This document shows, one piece after another, positions 6,153-6,671 of a DNA stretch of 6,671 bases (the stretch's first letter is position 1; every line of letters begins with the position of its first letter). This DNA is from Roseovarius sp. UBA3070 (GTDB taxonomy: Bacteria; Pseudomonadota; Alphaproteobacteria; Rhodobacterales; Rhodobacteraceae), in assembly GCA_002366775.1 (NCBI GenBank), contig DFBW01000238.1, forward strand, positions 1-6,671, in the 5' to 3' direction. Below the pieces are notes generated by a model, which was not told the origin of the DNA, did no database searches, and saw only the letters and a program-made list of their open reading frames with translations. Made by a program: the position numbers and the translations under genes.

Positions 6153-6671
6153 TCAGACGATAGTGGCCTCAGTGGCGGCGCGCAGTTCGTCTTCGCTCAC
6201 GCCATCTGCGCATTCAACGATACGCAAACCACCATCAACCACGTCCAGAACACCCAGATTGGTGATCACGCGATCCACCACGCCAGCACCTGTCAGGGGC
6301 AGGGTGCAGGACTTCAGCAGCTTGCTGTCGCCGTGTTTGTTGGTGTGGTCCATCACCACCACCACACGGCCCACACCTGCCACCAGGTCCATCGCACCCC
6401 CCATGCCTTTGACCAGCCTGCCGGGGATCATCCAGTTGGCCAGATCGCCCTTTTCGTCAACTTCCATGGCGCCAAGGATGGCCATGGCAATCTTGCCGCC
6501 GCGGATCATACCGAATGATGTGGCGCTGTCGAAATAGGCCGTTTCGGGCAACTCGGTGATGGTTTGCTTGCCGACATCGATCAGATCGGCGTCTTCATTG
6601 CCAGCAATGGGGAAGGGGCCCATACCCAGCATCCCGTTTTCCGATTGCAGAGTGACGTTCACACCATCGGG
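6153..6671 (-). CDS. scoB: 3-oxoacid CoA-transferase subunit B (5' end outside window)
   Basis: This is the B subunit of a two-subunit family I CoA-transferase, most likely succinyl-CoA:3-ketoacid (acetoacetate) CoA-transferase of ketone-body/acetoacetate use; an AtoA-type acetate-acetoacetate specificity cannot be excluded. The frame is open to the right edge and gives 172 residues; the family is around 200-220, so some 35-45 N-terminal residues are missing. The motif LQSENGMLGMGPFP (fragment residues 8-21) contains the Glu that forms the CoA thioester in this family (fragment residue 11). Further family blocks are GKQTITELPETAYFDSATSF, GAMEVDEKGDLANWMIPG, VKGMGGAMDLVAGVGRVVVV and KSCTLPLTGAGVVDR. 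The A subunit gene would be expected just upstream, beyond the right edge. A strong terminator follows, so the gene is not part of the pilus operon. Confidence 0.93.
   Translation of the reverse strand, partial: PDGVNVTLQSENGMLGMGPFPIAGNEDADLIDVGKQTITELPETAYFDSATSFGMIRGGKIAMAILGAMEVDEKGDLANWMIPGRLVKGMGGAMDLVAGVGRVVVVMDHTNKHGDSKLLKSCTLPLTGAGVVDRVITNLGVLDVVDGGLRIVECADGVSEDELRAATEATIV

Noticed and set aside
1..6671. Searched for CRISPR arrays, tRNA/rRNA, insertion-sequence ends, attachment sites and toxin-antitoxin or defence genes
   Set aside because: None seen by eye on either strand; the content is a pilus locus next to a metabolic gene.

Overview
The window is almost entirely one Tad/Flp pilus (tight adherence, Cpa/Tad) biogenesis locus, read on the minus strand and cut at the left edge. 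A different minus-strand gene, a CoA-transferase subunit, is cut at the right edge. Protein content and gene order (secretin, OmpA-like lipoprotein, CpaE, CpaF, TadB) suggest an alphaproteobacterium, most likely of the Rhodobacterales/Roseobacter group. That placement comes from recognising the protein families; no database search was made.

In transcription order (right to left): 6671-6153 is the C-terminal part of 3-oxoacid CoA-transferase subunit B (scoB/atoA type), followed by a strong hairpin terminator (6101-6131). A control region of about 200 bp (5903-6100) holds several dyads and a degenerate CtrA-like box, and leads into the secretin cpaC/rcpA (5902-4484). Sixteen bases later comes an OmpA-family lipoprotein (4467-3805) in the slot that cpaD occupies in Caulobacter. 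A 310-bp gap follows (3804-3495), with a second terminator (3739-3762) and three direct repeats spaced exactly 11 bp apart. Then cpaE/tadZ (3494-2253), cpaF/tadA (2239-797) and tadB (791 to the left edge) are packed with gaps of 13 and 5 nt, with Shine-Dalgarno sites in or against the preceding gene.

The products should work as one machine. CpaC forms the outer-membrane pore, and the OmpA-like lipoprotein probably ties it to peptidoglycan. CpaE localises the apparatus, CpaF is the hexameric motor ATPase, and TadB is half of the inner-membrane platform. The locus looks like two transcription units: an outer-membrane unit (cpaC-ompA) and a cytoplasmic/inner-membrane unit (cpaE-cpaF-tadB and onward). 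No cpaB, cpaA or flp pilin gene lies in the window. I see no CRISPR, tRNA, rRNA, insertion sequence or clearly novel system. The points worth a second look are the internal terminator with its repeats, the OmpA-for-CpaD substitution, the lysine-less CpaE P-loop and the absent cpaB.
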